38,597 nt of DNA, taken from Salinispora cortesiana (lineage in GTDB: Bacteria; Actinomycetota; Actinomycetes; Mycobacteriales; Micromonosporaceae). The notes beneath the pieces were generated by a model that had not been told where the DNA came from, ran no database searches, and was given only the letters and a program-made list of their open reading frames with translations. Positions 24,636-33,835 of the stretch are shown in pieces (positions within the stretch are counted from its first letter, which is position 1; each line of letters starts with the position of its first letter). Position numbers and translations under genes: made by a program. The stretch is taken from NCBI RefSeq assembly GCF_000484695.1, contig NZ_AXVR01000046.1, forward strand, positions 1-38,597, given 5' to 3'.

Positions 24636-25703
24636 TCAGTGACTCCTGGTCGTCGATACGGATGCGTGGTCCACGGACCACCCCTGTTGCCGCCGACTGG
24701 CTGCCGCGAGGGTCCTGGGTTCGCCGAGGTTGGCGGCCTTCCACCACTGCGGGTTGTCGCGGTACCAGGCGACGGTCTCGGCCAGCCCGTCGGCGAAGGC
24801 CACCTGCGGCCGATAGCCGAGACTTTCGCGGATTCTGGTGTCATCGAGGGAATACCGTTGGTCATGGCCTTTACGGTCAGTGACGTAACGAATCATGGAC
24901 TTGTCCGCGCCGCACAGTGGTAACAGGCGTTCGGTCAGGTCCAGGTTCGTCAACTCGGTTCCGCTGCCCACGTTGTACACCTCGCCGGGGCGGCCATGAA
25001 TGAGTACCCGGTGGAGTGCGCGGCAGTGGTCGGCGACGTGCAGCCACTCCCGCACGTTCGCCCCGGTGCCGTACAGCGGCACCGGCAGCCCCTCGAGCAG
25101 GTTGGTAATGAATCGCGGAATGAACTTTTCGGGGTGCTGGTAGGGCCCGTAGTTGTTAGAGCATCGGGTGATCGAGACGTTCAGACCATGGGTACGCCAG
25201 TAGGAACGGGCAATGAGGTCCGCACTCGCCTTGGAGGCCGCATAGGGTGAGTTCGGCAGGAGTGGCCACGACTCGGTCCATGCTCCATGTTCGATGGATC
25301 CGTAGACCTCGTCGGTGGAGACGTGCACGACCCGCGGTACGCCGACTGCGACCGCCGCCTCCAGCACCGACTGGGTGCCCAACGCATTGGTGCGTACGAA
25401 GGTTGCCCCACCCTCAACCGAGCGATCCACGTGCGATTCGGCAGCACAGTGCAGAATGGCGTCATGACCTTCGAGTAGGTCCCGCAGCAACTTCTGATCA
25501 CAAATGTCGCCCTGCACGAAGTCCAGGCGTGGGTGTGCGGCTGGCAGGTTGGCCCGGTTGCCGGCGTAGGTGAGTTTGTCCAGGACGGTGACGGAGGCAT
25601 CGAACGTTCCGGCGGGGTCGTCCATGGCCAGCTCGCCGGCCAGCAGGGAGCGGACGTAGTGTGAGCCGATGAATCCGGCACCGCCGGTGACCAGAATTCT
25701 CAC
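24636..25703 (-). CDS. staB: dTDP-glucose 4,6-dehydratase (StaB-like, RmlB family)
   Basis: 355 residues. The NAD motif TGGAGFIGSH is at 6-15, VSTDEVYGS carries the catalytic Asp-Glu pair region, and SPYAASK carries the YxxxK; NNYGPYQHPEKFIP is characteristic of RmlB enzymes. It makes dTDP-4-keto-6-deoxyglucose, the common deoxysugar precursor. The start is GTG at 25703 with GGAGA seven bases upstream. Codon 261 is TTA (24921-24923 on the plus strand). It is followed almost immediately by the aminotransferase gene. Confidence 0.95.
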   Translation of the reverse strand: MRILVTGGAGFIGSHYVRSLLAGELAMDDPAGTFDASVTVLDKLTYAGNRANLPAAHPRLDFVQGDICDQKLLRDLLEGHDAILHCAAESHVDRSVEGGATFVRTNALGTQSVLEAAVAVGVPRVVHVSTDEVYGSIEHGAWTESWPLLPNSPYAASKASADLIARSYWRTHGLNVSITRCSNNYGPYQHPEKFIPRFITNLLEGLPVPLYGTGANVREWLHVADHCRALHRVLIHGRPGEVYNVGSGTELTNLDLTERLLPLCGADKSMIRYVTDRKGHDQRYSLDDTRIRESLGYRPQVAFADGLAETVAWYRDNPQWWKAANLGEPRTLAAASRRQQGWSVDHASVSTTRSH

Positions 25704-25801
25704 TATCGTCTCCTGCCCACCGAAATCAATCGATCACGGTCAATATATAGAATCAGTGGCATGGGTAGCACCAACTCTCAGAGGCACGCGAATCGGGGTA
25801 A

Positions 25802-26695
25802 CTACGAGGCGACGGCGGTCCGACGCCAGGCGGCTGCGGTCACCTCCATCACGTACTGCCCATAGGGTGACTTCGCGAGTTGGCGACCAAGACGGTGGCA
25901 GGCATCCTGATCGATATAACCCATGCGCCAGGCGATCTCCTCCAGACAGGCGACCCGAACGCCTTGGCGGTGCTCCAAGATTTGCACGTACTGGCTCGCC
26001 TCGGTCAGCGCGTCGTGAGTTCCGGTGTCCAGCCATACGAAGCCGCGCCCCAGTGAGATCAACTCGGCCTTTCCTCGCTGGAGGTAGGCACGGTTGACAT
26101 CTGTGATCTCCAGCTCACCGCGGTCGGAGGGCTGGAGATCACGAGCGATCTCGACCACCTCGTTGTCATAGAGATAGAGCCCCGTGATGGCCAGGTTGGA
26201 ACGGGGTCGGGACGGCTTCTCCACCAGGTTGACGAGCCGTCCGTGCCCGTCCACCTCACCCACTCCGTAACGCTCCGGATCGCGTACGGGGTAGCCGAAC
26301 AACACGCAGCCGTCGATGTCTACCACGATGCGCTGCAACAGGTCACTGAAGCCTGGGCCGTGGAAGATGTTGTCACCCAAAACGAGGGCAACCGAGTCGT
26401 CGCCGATGTGGTCGGCGCCGATGCGAAAGGCGTCGGCCAAACCCCGAGGCTTGTCCTGTTCGGCGTAGCTAAGCGACAGCCCAAGCTGAGAGCCGTCCCG
26501 CAACAGTCGCTGGAACAGTGGAAGATCATCCGGCGAAGAGATGATCTTTATATCCGTAACACCTGCGAGCATGAGAACGGATAGCGGATAGTAGATCATT
26601 GGCTTGTCATAGACTGGCAGAAGATGCTTCGACACGCCCAAAGTGATTGGATGCAGCCGGGTACCATATCCACCGGCCAGGATTATTCCTTTCAC
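25802..26695 (-). CDS. staA: Glucose-1-phosphate thymidylyltransferase (StaA-like, RmlA family)
   Basis: 297 residues. GIILAGGYGTRLHP at the N-terminus is the nucleotide-binding loop, SKHLLPVYDKPMIYYPL contains the conserved lysine, and LVLGDNIFHGPG and LVEKPSRPRSN are standard RmlA motifs. It activates glucose-1-phosphate with dTTP, the entry step to the sugar pathway. The GTG at 26695 is chosen because the catalytic loop starts two residues later and GGAGG lies nine bases upstream. It lies 71 bases after the staC-like gene and 98 bases before staB in the same unit. Confidence 0.95.
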   Translation of the reverse strand: MKGIILAGGYGTRLHPITLGVSKHLLPVYDKPMIYYPLSVLMLAGVTDIKIISSPDDLPLFQRLLRDGSQLGLSLSYAEQDKPRGLADAFRIGADHIGDDSVALVLGDNIFHGPGFSDLLQRIVVDIDGCVLFGYPVRDPERYGVGEVDGHGRLVNLVEKPSRPRSNLAITGLYLYDNEVVEIARDLQPSDRGELEITDVNRAYLQRGKAELISLGRGFVWLDTGTHDALTEASQYVQILEHRQGVRVACLEEIAWRMGYIDQDACHRLGRQLAKSPYGQYVMEVTAAAWRRTAVAS

Positions 26696-26766
26696 ACCAC
26701 TGCCTCCATCTGTGTTCGGCCTCCCCGAACAGACCACTTCCCCAGAACTCCGACAACGTAGGCAGC

Positions 26767-28377
26767 TCAGGACTCGCCGCGAACCGTGTCAACAAAGGTC
26801 GCCAGATCGGCAGGCAGGTCGTCGCCCCGCCATGCGACATGGCCGTCTGGGCGGACCAGCACGAAGGGGCGCTCGTATAGCTTGGCGACCTCCGGGTCGG
26901 TTCCGCGTCGCACGGTCAGCGGTACCTGCCGTTCGGCGAAGGCACGTTCCAAGCCGGACAGGCTTGCGCTCTCGGCAAAGGACATCAGAACGAAGCCACG
27001 ACCAAAAAGGTCGAGCGTGGATGTGTTGGCGTCCCACCAGGCATGTGCGGCGCGGTAGCCGGGGTCGCTGCCCGGGCGCCAGTGCGTGTCCGGCTTGCCG
27101 GAACGTGGTGCAGCCAACGGGTCAGCAATAATGGTCGAGGATCGGTACGACAGCCCGAAATGAATCTCCGGTGCGTCGAACTCACGATGTGCTCCGCCAC
27201 GCACCAGCTCGCGGGCCATTTCTGCACGAGCCGACTCACCAGTGGGACCATCGGCGTGGATCTCGGACGGAACCTGCCGACGCATCGTGCGTTGCAGGTT
27301 GAGATTCGCCTCCTGCAGGCTCTCCAGCGCGATCGGCCTGCGCTCGGTCTCGTAGGTGTCGAGTAGGTGGCGCCCGGCCCAGCCACTAAGCGCGGCGGCA
27401 AGCTTCCAGCCCAGGTCGGCGACATCGCCGAACCCGGTGTTGAGGCCGAAGCCGCCAGAGGGTGAGAGCGTGTGGGCCGCATCGCCCGCGAGGAACACCC
27501 TCTCCGCTCGATAGCTGTCGGCCACACGATGGGTGAGGTGCCACTCACTGTCACTGAGTAGCTGCACCGGAGTCTCGAAGGCGATGGCATCAGTGATCAA
27601 AGACTCGCCATCAACCTGGGCCGCGGCGTCCACACCGACCACCAGGTTGTAGAGGTCACTGCCGTTCAGCGAGCGCATGGGGAAGCGCAACGTGGATGAC
27701 AGCATGAGGAAGTAGACGACGGCAACCCGATCGCCGAGTTGCCGTTTGAGCTCTGGGGCCCGGAAGAGGATGTTCCGAAAAACCTGTGTCCGGTGCCGGG
27801 GGCGAGCGCCGATGCCGCATGCCTGTCGAATGGGAGAGGCAGCACCGTCACAGGCAACCAGGAACTGTGCCCGGACAGTGCTGGTCCGGCCGGAACCGCC
27901 CTCGACAAGGGTCGCCTCGACGTGGTCGGCCGTCTGGCGTACGCGCTCCACCGTCGTCCTGAGCCGCAGCGGGCCGGTGGGGTGCACGCCGACGGCGCGT
28001 TGCAACAGTGGGTTCAGCCAGTGCGCCGGACATATCTGGTCCGGCTCCGGGGTGTGCACGAAAGGTCCACGGCTCACCGTCGTGCCCCGGCTGTACCGGT
28101 GCACCTCGTGGCCACCGACTCGGGTGACCCAGGCGATATCCAGCGGATGATCGGCGGGCCAGCCCGCACCACGGATGGCATCTGCCAGGCCCCAACGGCG
28201 AAACAGCTCCATCGAGCGCGGACCGATCGTACTCACCTTGGGATGCCGGACTTCGCCGTCACCCGACTCGACCACCATGCAGTCGATTCCGCGGCACCTC
28301 AGATCCAGCGCCAACGCCATTCCGACCGGGCCTCCGCCCACGATCAACACGTCGGTCCACTCACCGGAGTCAGACAT
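26767..28377 (-). CDS. staC: StaC-type flavoenzyme, indolocarbazole aglycone formation
   Basis: 536 residues, collinear with RebC/StaC over the whole length: GGGPVG (14-19), PRHRTQVFRNILFRAPEL (193-210), GDAAHTLSPSGGFG (299-312), LDLFGRGFVL and VRPDGHVAWRGD near the C-terminus. RebC and StaC act with the P450 to turn chromopyrrolic acid into a six-ring aglycone; RebC gives the dicarbonyl arcyriaflavin, StaC the lactam K252c. The two residues reported to switch this, Phe216 and Arg239 of RebC, align here with Val221 and Asn244, the StaC state. ATG start at 28377, 85 bases after the methyltransferase gene. Confidence 0.95.
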   Translation of the reverse strand: MSDSGEWTDVLIVGGGPVGMALALDLRCRGIDCMVVESGDGEVRHPKVSTIGPRSMELFRRWGLADAIRGAGWPADHPLDIAWVTRVGGHEVHRYSRGTTVSRGPFVHTPEPDQICPAHWLNPLLQRAVGVHPTGPLRLRTTVERVRQTADHVEATLVEGGSGRTSTVRAQFLVACDGAASPIRQACGIGARPRHRTQVFRNILFRAPELKRQLGDRVAVVYFLMLSSTLRFPMRSLNGSDLYNLVVGVDAAAQVDGESLITDAIAFETPVQLLSDSEWHLTHRVADSYRAERVFLAGDAAHTLSPSGGFGLNTGFGDVADLGWKLAAALSGWAGRHLLDTYETERRPIALESLQEANLNLQRTMRRQVPSEIHADGPTGESARAEMARELVRGGAHREFDAPEIHFGLSYRSSTIIADPLAAPRSGKPDTHWRPGSDPGYRAAHAWWDANTSTLDLFGRGFVLMSFAESASLSGLERAFAERQVPLTVRRGTDPEVAKLYERPFVLVRPDGHVAWRGDDLPADLATFVDTVRGES

Positions 28378-28462
28378 GTCGTCTCGCCTTCCCTCGTGCC
28401 AAAAATCGGGTGCCCCTCAGGTGCCGGGAGGCATCGAACCCGCCCCCCGGCACCGAATTGCG

Positions 28463-29302
28463 CTACGGCCGTTCCGCCGTTGCCAGGAGGCAGCCGAAGT
28501 CGTCAACGCCTTCCAGGTCGGACGGCTTGAAAGCGTCATCGGAGAATTCGAAGTTGCCCTCGTTCAGAGCAGCGGGGCGTTCCTGCAGTACGGGCAACTT
28601 GGCCAGCTCGTCCGCCAGGCGCAGCGTGGTCTGTTCGGTAACGTCGAGGAGCTCGCGCATCCGCAGACCGGCACGGTGCAGCATGGCGACGTAGTCGTCG
28701 ATGTCGGCCGTGGTCGACATGAGATCGTTGCAGAACTTGTCAATTCCCTGATGCCGGACCTCCTTACGCGGGAAGCGCTCGAACACATCAGTCAGGACGA
28801 GCCGGCCACCCGGGACAAGCACCCTGCGCACCTCGGTGAGCACCTGCTGCCGGTCCGGCATGTGGCACATCGACTCGAGCGCCATCACGGCATCGAAGGA
28901 CTGGTTCGGGAACGGGAGTCGCATCGCGTCTCCGTGCTGGAACACGGCACGATCGGCGACCCCTGCCTCGGCCGCCAGCCGGTTGGCGCTCTTTACCTGC
29001 TCCTTACTGATGCTGATGCCGGTGACACGTGCGCCGGTCTGCGCCACCAGTCGCAGTGCCGGCCCACCGACCCCGCAACCCAGATCGAGAACATGGTCCG
29101 AGGCGCTGACCCGCAGGCGCTCGATAAACACATCGGTCAACCGGTCCATCGCCTCGTCGACCGAGGCACCCGACTCCGGTGAATCCCAGAATCCGATATG
29201 TACGTTGGGGTTGAACGTGCCATCATTCATGGCGCTCAGGGTGAGACGGTCGTAGAGTTCACCGACCGCCCGCGGCACGGGCTGGGAAGACACTGTGGTC
29301 AT
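28463..29302 (-). CDS. Sugar N- or O-methyltransferase of the RebM/StaM type
   Basis: 279-residue class I SAM methyltransferase; motif I is VLDLGCGVGG (71-80), followed by VTGISISKEQVKSAN, DAMRLPFPNQSFDAV and ALESMCHMPDR. These segments closely resemble RebM, the 4'-O-methyltransferase of rebeccamycin. In staurosporine clusters the methyltransferase beside staP is, as I recall, StaMA (3'-N-methylation). Its ATG overlaps the staP stop codon (ATGA at 29299-29302), so it is tightly coupled. It is the only intact sugar methyltransferase in the window, whereas staurosporine needs two; N versus O specificity cannot be read from the sequence alone. Confidence 0.85.
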   Translation of the reverse strand: MTTVSSQPVPRAVGELYDRLTLSAMNDGTFNPNVHIGFWDSPESGASVDEAMDRLTDVFIERLRVSASDHVLDLGCGVGGPALRLVAQTGARVTGISISKEQVKSANRLAAEAGVADRAVFQHGDAMRLPFPNQSFDAVMALESMCHMPDRQQVLTEVRRVLVPGGRLVLTDVFERFPRKEVRHQGIDKFCNDLMSTTADIDDYVAMLHRAGLRMRELLDVTEQTTLRLADELAKLPVLQERPAALNEGNFEFSDDAFKPSDLEGVDDFGCLLATAERP

Positions 29303-30555
29303 GAGCGAAACCTCTCTCCTGGGTTGATGAGTATCAGCCGACTCGGTCCGTGGAAGACCATGTCGTCGGCGTAGTCGACGTACTGGGCTGAGTCGCCCAG
29401 GGTGGGAAGACCGTCCAGTAGCGTCTGGAGCCCGATCTCGAGCTCGGTGCGGGCCAACGTCGCACCGAGGCAGTAGTGGATGCCCAGGCCGAACCCAAGC
29501 TGCCGGTCGGTAGGGCGATGCAGGTCCAGGGCATCAGGCAGCGGAAAGCGTGCCGGATCCCGATTCGCCGAGCCCAGCAGCGCAACCACCCGGCTACCAC
29601 GGGGTACGTCCCAATCACCAATAGTGGTGTCCTGGTGGGTCCATCGGGTCACGGCCTGAACGGGCGGGTCATAGCGCAGGAACTCCTCGATCGAATCGGC
29701 CGTGAGGCCGTCAGTGCGACGCAGTTCCTCGAGTACCGCTGGATGTGCCCGAAGCGCGAGCACCGCCTTCGCCAACGAATTGGTGGTGGTCTCGTGTCCG
29801 GCGGTCAGTAGGTGAACACAGGTCCCCACGACTGCGTCCAGACCTACTGGTGCACCGCGTAGCTGCGCGTTGGCGAGAATCGTCATCAGATCATCACCGG
29901 TGCTGCCGCGCCGTAGGCACACCTGCTCCCGAAAGTAGTCGGTGAACTCCTGTGCGGCCTCTTCAGCCCGTGCGTAACCATCCACATCCCGACGTGCACG
30001 GGAGGAACTGGCTTCCTGTAGCGCCACCGCGTTCGCACGCAGCCACCGGTGTCGCTCCGCTGGAATCCCGAGTAGCTCGGCGATGACAAGGATCGGCAAC
30101 GGCGCGGCGAAACCCTCGACGAGGTCGGCTTCCGCCTGCTGGCCCAGTCGTGACAGGAGCTCCTGTGCGATCCGCGCGATCCGGGGCCGCAGTCCGGTGA
30201 CGATCCGGGGAGAGAAACTTCGGTTAAGTAGCGAGCGTAGTTCGGTGTGACGTGGCGGGTCCATGAACACCAGCCAGTTCTCGACGATAGCGCGGAGGGC
30301 CTTCTGCTCGGTCGGTACCGGGACAGATGCCGCTGCGGCGTCGAGGGACCTCCCCCGACCGAAGCAACTACTCGACAGCACCCGGGAAACCTCGTCGTAG
30401 GAGAACACGTAGAAGGTCTCCGGGGCACCGCCGCCGGCCTCGCCCCTATGTACCGCGGCGACCTCCCGGTAGCGCTGGTACACCGGATATGGATTGATGA
30501 TGTCTTCCCTGGTCCAGCCGGTCAGGGTGAATCGCGGCAACGTCGCGGATGGCAT
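29299..30555 (-). CDS. staP: Cytochrome P450, chromopyrrolate aryl-aryl coupling (StaP-like)
   Basis: 418 residues, the same length class as StaP (CYP245A1). The oxygen-activation motif AGHETT is at 252-257, ExxR at 291-294, and the heme ligand Cys362 in FGLGIHYCLG. StaP/RebP join the two indole C2 carbons of chromopyrrolic acid and help decarboxylation, handing the product to StaC. GGAGGGAG lies five bases before the ATG. It follows the chromopyrrolate synthase gene by 64 bases and is coupled to the methyltransferase gene. Position and the order O-D-P support the assignment over a generic P450. Confidence 0.93.
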   Translation of the reverse strand: MPSATLPRFTLTGWTREDIINPYPVYQRYREVAAVHRGEAGGGAPETFYVFSYDEVSRVLSSSCFGRGRSLDAAAASVPVPTEQKALRAIVENWLVFMDPPRHTELRSLLNRSFSPRIVTGLRPRIARIAQELLSRLGQQAEADLVEGFAAPLPILVIAELLGIPAERHRWLRANAVALQEASSSRARRDVDGYARAEEAAQEFTDYFREQVCLRRGSTGDDLMTILANAQLRGAPVGLDAVVGTCVHLLTAGHETTTNSLAKAVLALRAHPAVLEELRRTDGLTADSIEEFLRYDPPVQAVTRWTHQDTTIGDWDVPRGSRVVALLGSANRDPARFPLPDALDLHRPTDRQLGFGLGIHYCLGATLARTELEIGLQTLLDGLPTLGDSAQYVDYADDMVFHGPSRLILINPGERFRS

Positions 30556-30619
30556 GCGCTCTCCCTCCAGAAGGTCGGCCCGGGTAGCTGATCAGGCACC
30601 GCGGGAAGCCCGGTCACCA

Positions 30620-33600
30620 TCACGGCCGAAAGTGGTCGGCCCAGAAGGCGCTCATCTCGCCCACCCGCGTCGGCACCAAGGAAGATGTGCGGCACTCCGC
30701 CGCGAGGGCGTCGAGACGCCGGACGATGCCACGTCGGGCCGCGTCTGGGCGGGACACCGGTGCGGGGTGTTCTACCAGTTCGAACGACGGTCCGGCAGTC
30801 CGACCGCGCCGTCCCGAGGGGAGCGTCACCAGTAGCTCTGCCAGGGGGCGCATCAGGCCAGTCATCATGTCGATCGCCGCGTTCATCAGGTCGGACCGCC
30901 GCAGACTCCCGTCCGGACGCTCGCCGAAGTGTTGCGCCATGAGCTGCAGTGCCATGAAGTACGCGTGATTGAACAGTGCCATGACTGTTCGGGCGTCCGG
31001 ATCAGTGACCGTCTCCATGGACCGTTCTCCATGCCGAAGCGTCGGATTCCGCAGCACGGGGTAGGCCGGGTGCCACGAATCGCCCCCCGGGACCACGGCG
31101 CCCCGGAGGAGTTCGCCGATCCGCAGGAACGAGGTGTAGTGCGACTCCTCGCCAGGCCCGGCGGTAAGTACTCCACCCTCGCCCTGCTCGGTGATGATAT
31201 CGATTGCGAACAGCGCACTCGATAGGTTGTCGACCTCAAGCTGGTAGTCGGGATAGCGGCAGCTGACCGATTCCCGTAGGAACAGGTGATGTTCCCCGCC
31301 GCCCCGGCCCTGGTCGACCAGAAAGAGGCCGGGGATGTCTTGTAGACCCACCCGGATCGCGGAGTAGAGGTCGCTCAGCGAGGCATAGGTGTAGCCGCTT
31401 TCCTGAGCCGCCACACCGTCAGCTCGAAGCACGTCGGGCACATGACGTTCGGGTCGTTCGATCAAGGTGAAGCGCTCGACGCTACCGATTCCTACGCCTT
31501 CGAGGCAAAAGTCCAGCGGTACGGGAAGCTCGCGGTTGATCGTGGCGAAGTCAATCCGCGGTACATGGAAGGGCTCGCCCATCGCCACAAGGATATTGTT
31601 GACCAGCAGGAAGTGGATCATTTCTTCACGGGCAATGTTCAACAGCATGCTACGGACACCCTCGTCAAGGGTCTCGCCGCCGTCACCACAGGCGAGAAGC
31701 AACTGCTCGGACGTCCACACACCTCGCCGTACGTACTCCCGCCCAACGCCGTAGGTGGGCACGGAATAGGCTGCGTAGAGGTACTGAAGCATGACGGCCA
31801 ATTCGACCGCCGCCGCCTCGCGCAGCACCCGCACAAGTTGATCACGTGTGGCTATCCGGTGGCTACGGCGGCTCGTCGCCGACGCCGGCGCCGTGAGCAG
31901 GACCACATCCGGAACCTGCTGTGCACGTAGATATTTCAGCAGGAGCCGAGCCTTCGGCTCAGACAGATCTCGCGTTGGCGGCATGTAGTAGGTCTTCGCC
32001 TTGTTCCTGGGGTCGCACATCTGCCAGATCAACTTGGCGTACGTTTCCACCTTGCACTGGTCCGCCAGGCTGAAGACCTCTGCTTTCATGAAAGAGAACA
32101 GGTGCTCGTAGAAGGCGAAGACCTCCCGGTAGACCAGCTCGAACGTCACGTCCTTCTGCTCGAGCCCGGCCAGCCGCCAGTCGTCGGGTAGGACGCGAAT
32201 CGACAGGTAGCCCGCGCCCGGCCAATAGCCGAGGTCGTCGTCATGGTCGTAGGCCAGCGCCGCGGAGCCGGGAGCGTCCACGTCACAGGGCAGGTCGTCG
32301 GCGTCGGTCGACAACAGCACCAAGGCCGTACCAGCCGCCGCACCCCGCAGCGTGAACCATCCATATCCCTCCTGGTCGGTGCCGAGAACGCAGGCACTCG
32401 ACCAGCTTCCGGGTTGGTTCAGCCGTCCCGGACGCAGCCGGAGCACGTCGACGTCGGCACAGCGGGCCTTGGGGGAACAGGCTGCCGCCCTACCGGGCAG
32501 AGCCCGGGGGTTGAAGAACTGCCGTACGCCGATCTCGTGGACAGCGCGCGGACGACCCCGTACGAAGGACCGCACGGGCACTTCACTGTCGTGGTTGGCG
32601 TCCTCGGCGTCTCGTGGGTGCTCAAGGATGCGAGCCGACTCGTCGACCTGCACGTTGATCTCCCGTTCCCGCAGCTGTCGCACCACGCCGCCGGGTCCGC
32701 TGGCGACCAGGATCAATGGCTCCTCGGACGCGGCCTCGGCGGACATCTCGATGGGAACGGTCACCAGGCCACAGGCCAGGATGAACGCCTGGCCGAGATA
32801 TGCCTCCCGGGGCAGGCGGGCCACCAGTCGATCACTGCCGGCGGTACGCAACTCGAGGTCCCCGAGGTCAACCGGCCCGTTCCCGTCGGCGGGCACCGCC
32901 GTGATCATATTTAGGACGGCGTGGCTATCGGTCAGCTCGACGGACAGGTTGTGCAGCGCACCCTTGGTGCCGCTCGGACCTCGGCTGTCCGGGACGAGCA
33001 GGCGACCTGCCGGGTAGGTGCGCAGTTCGTCCTGGTGCCAGGGGGCTATCGTCCCGTTCAGCTGCCACCGGCTCGGCTGGTCGGGCGCGGTCGGGACGGA
33101 CATGTGGCTGAGCGAGAACTGCACCACCAGGCCGCTTGCATCGGTGCCTCTGAGTAACCGCACGGCCGGGAAGGCTGCTGCCTCGTCGAGCCAGGTCAGC
33201 TCATCCTTCGTCACGACGAACTGGTGCACGACGGACCGACGCAGATCCTTGGCCTGCCAGTGGTCGTCGATGTCGATGGCGTGGTCCGCGTTGTGCCACC
33301 TCGGCGGCACGAAACCATGCACGGATCCGGTGGCGAGGTAGCCGACGTCATGGGAACGCCCGTCGCGCCCGAAGCCAAACTGCCCCACCATCAGCGTCGT
33401 GGTCCGGTCGGAAGCCGGGTCAACATCGAAGACTCGGGCCCGGTTGACCGTTGTGCCAAGGTATTCGTTGTAGTGCCCCCACATGTCAACGGTCCGCCCG
33501 ATCACCGGGTCCGCAGTATCGATCTCGCTCGCGCGAACCTCGACGCCGACGATCCGCGCGTCCACCGAGAAGTGCCCGTTTCCGGCGAAGTCCCTGCCCT

Positions 33601-33835
33601 TGGCCGCGCTGAAGGGTCCGTCGGCGCAGGAGCGGCCGGTGCGGTCAAAGCGCGGCCCCAACCGGTCGAGATAGTCGTGGTAGGCGTGCGCCGGACGCGC
33701 TACGGGAAATGCCCTGCCGTCCTCGGTGAGCGCCGTGTTCGTGGCAAGGTCCACCAGGCCGCTACGTGGACCGGTGGGCAGGTGTGTCGTCGCCGTTCCC
33801 CGGAAGTGCAGCCGCGGCAGATCGAAAACACTCAT
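30620..33835 (-). CDS. staD: Chromopyrrolic acid synthase (StaD/RebD/VioB family)
   Basis: 1071 residues; a size and family unique to bis-indole pathways. The N-terminus MSVFDLPRLHFRGTATT is nearly that of RebD. Residues ~665-1000 form the ferritin-like iminophenyl-pyruvate dimer synthase domain (LREAAAVELAVMLQYLYAAY, LNIAREEMIHFLLVNNILVA), expected to bind metal. StaD/RebD are heme proteins that couple two indole-3-pyruvate imines to chromopyrrolic acid. The ATG at 33835 overlaps the staO stop (ATGA); an upstream in-frame start would add eight non-conserved residues. Codon 227 is TTA (33155-33157), so the scaffold step may depend on bldA. Confidence 0.96.
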   Translation of the reverse strand: MSVFDLPRLHFRGTATTHLPTGPRSGLVDLATNTALTEDGRAFPVARPAHAYHDYLDRLGPRFDRTGRSCADGPFSAAKGRDFAGNGHFSVDARIVGVEVRASEIDTADPVIGRTVDMWGHYNEYLGTTVNRARVFDVDPASDRTTTLMVGQFGFGRDGRSHDVGYLATGSVHGFVPPRWHNADHAIDIDDHWQAKDLRRSVVHQFVVTKDELTWLDEAAAFPAVRLLRGTDASGLVVQFSLSHMSVPTAPDQPSRWQLNGTIAPWHQDELRTYPAGRLLVPDSRGPSGTKGALHNLSVELTDSHAVLNMITAVPADGNGPVDLGDLELRTAGSDRLVARLPREAYLGQAFILACGLVTVPIEMSAEAASEEPLILVASGPGGVVRQLREREINVQVDESARILEHPRDAEDANHDSEVPVRSFVRGRPRAVHEIGVRQFFNPRALPGRAAACSPKARCADVDVLRLRPGRLNQPGSWSSACVLGTDQEGYGWFTLRGAAAGTALVLLSTDADDLPCDVDAPGSAALAYDHDDDLGYWPGAGYLSIRVLPDDWRLAGLEQKDVTFELVYREVFAFYEHLFSFMKAEVFSLADQCKVETYAKLIWQMCDPRNKAKTYYMPPTRDLSEPKARLLLKYLRAQQVPDVVLLTAPASATSRRSHRIATRDQLVRVLREAAAVELAVMLQYLYAAYSVPTYGVGREYVRRGVWTSEQLLLACGDGGETLDEGVRSMLLNIAREEMIHFLLVNNILVAMGEPFHVPRIDFATINRELPVPLDFCLEGVGIGSVERFTLIERPERHVPDVLRADGVAAQESGYTYASLSDLYSAIRVGLQDIPGLFLVDQGRGGGEHHLFLRESVSCRYPDYQLEVDNLSSALFAIDIITEQGEGGVLTAGPGEESHYTSFLRIGELLRGAVVPGGDSWHPAYPVLRNPTLRHGERSMETVTDPDARTVMALFNHAYFMALQLMAQHFGERPDGSLRRSDLMNAAIDMMTGLMRPLAELLVTLPSGRRGRTAGPSFELVEHPAPVSRPDAARRGIVRRLDALAAECRTSSLVPTRVGEMSAFWADHFRP

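Noticed and set aside
26767..28377. Possible RebC-type (dicarbonyl-forming) enzyme
   Set aside because: Overall similarity is to both, but the discriminating residues are Val221 and Asn244, as in StaC.
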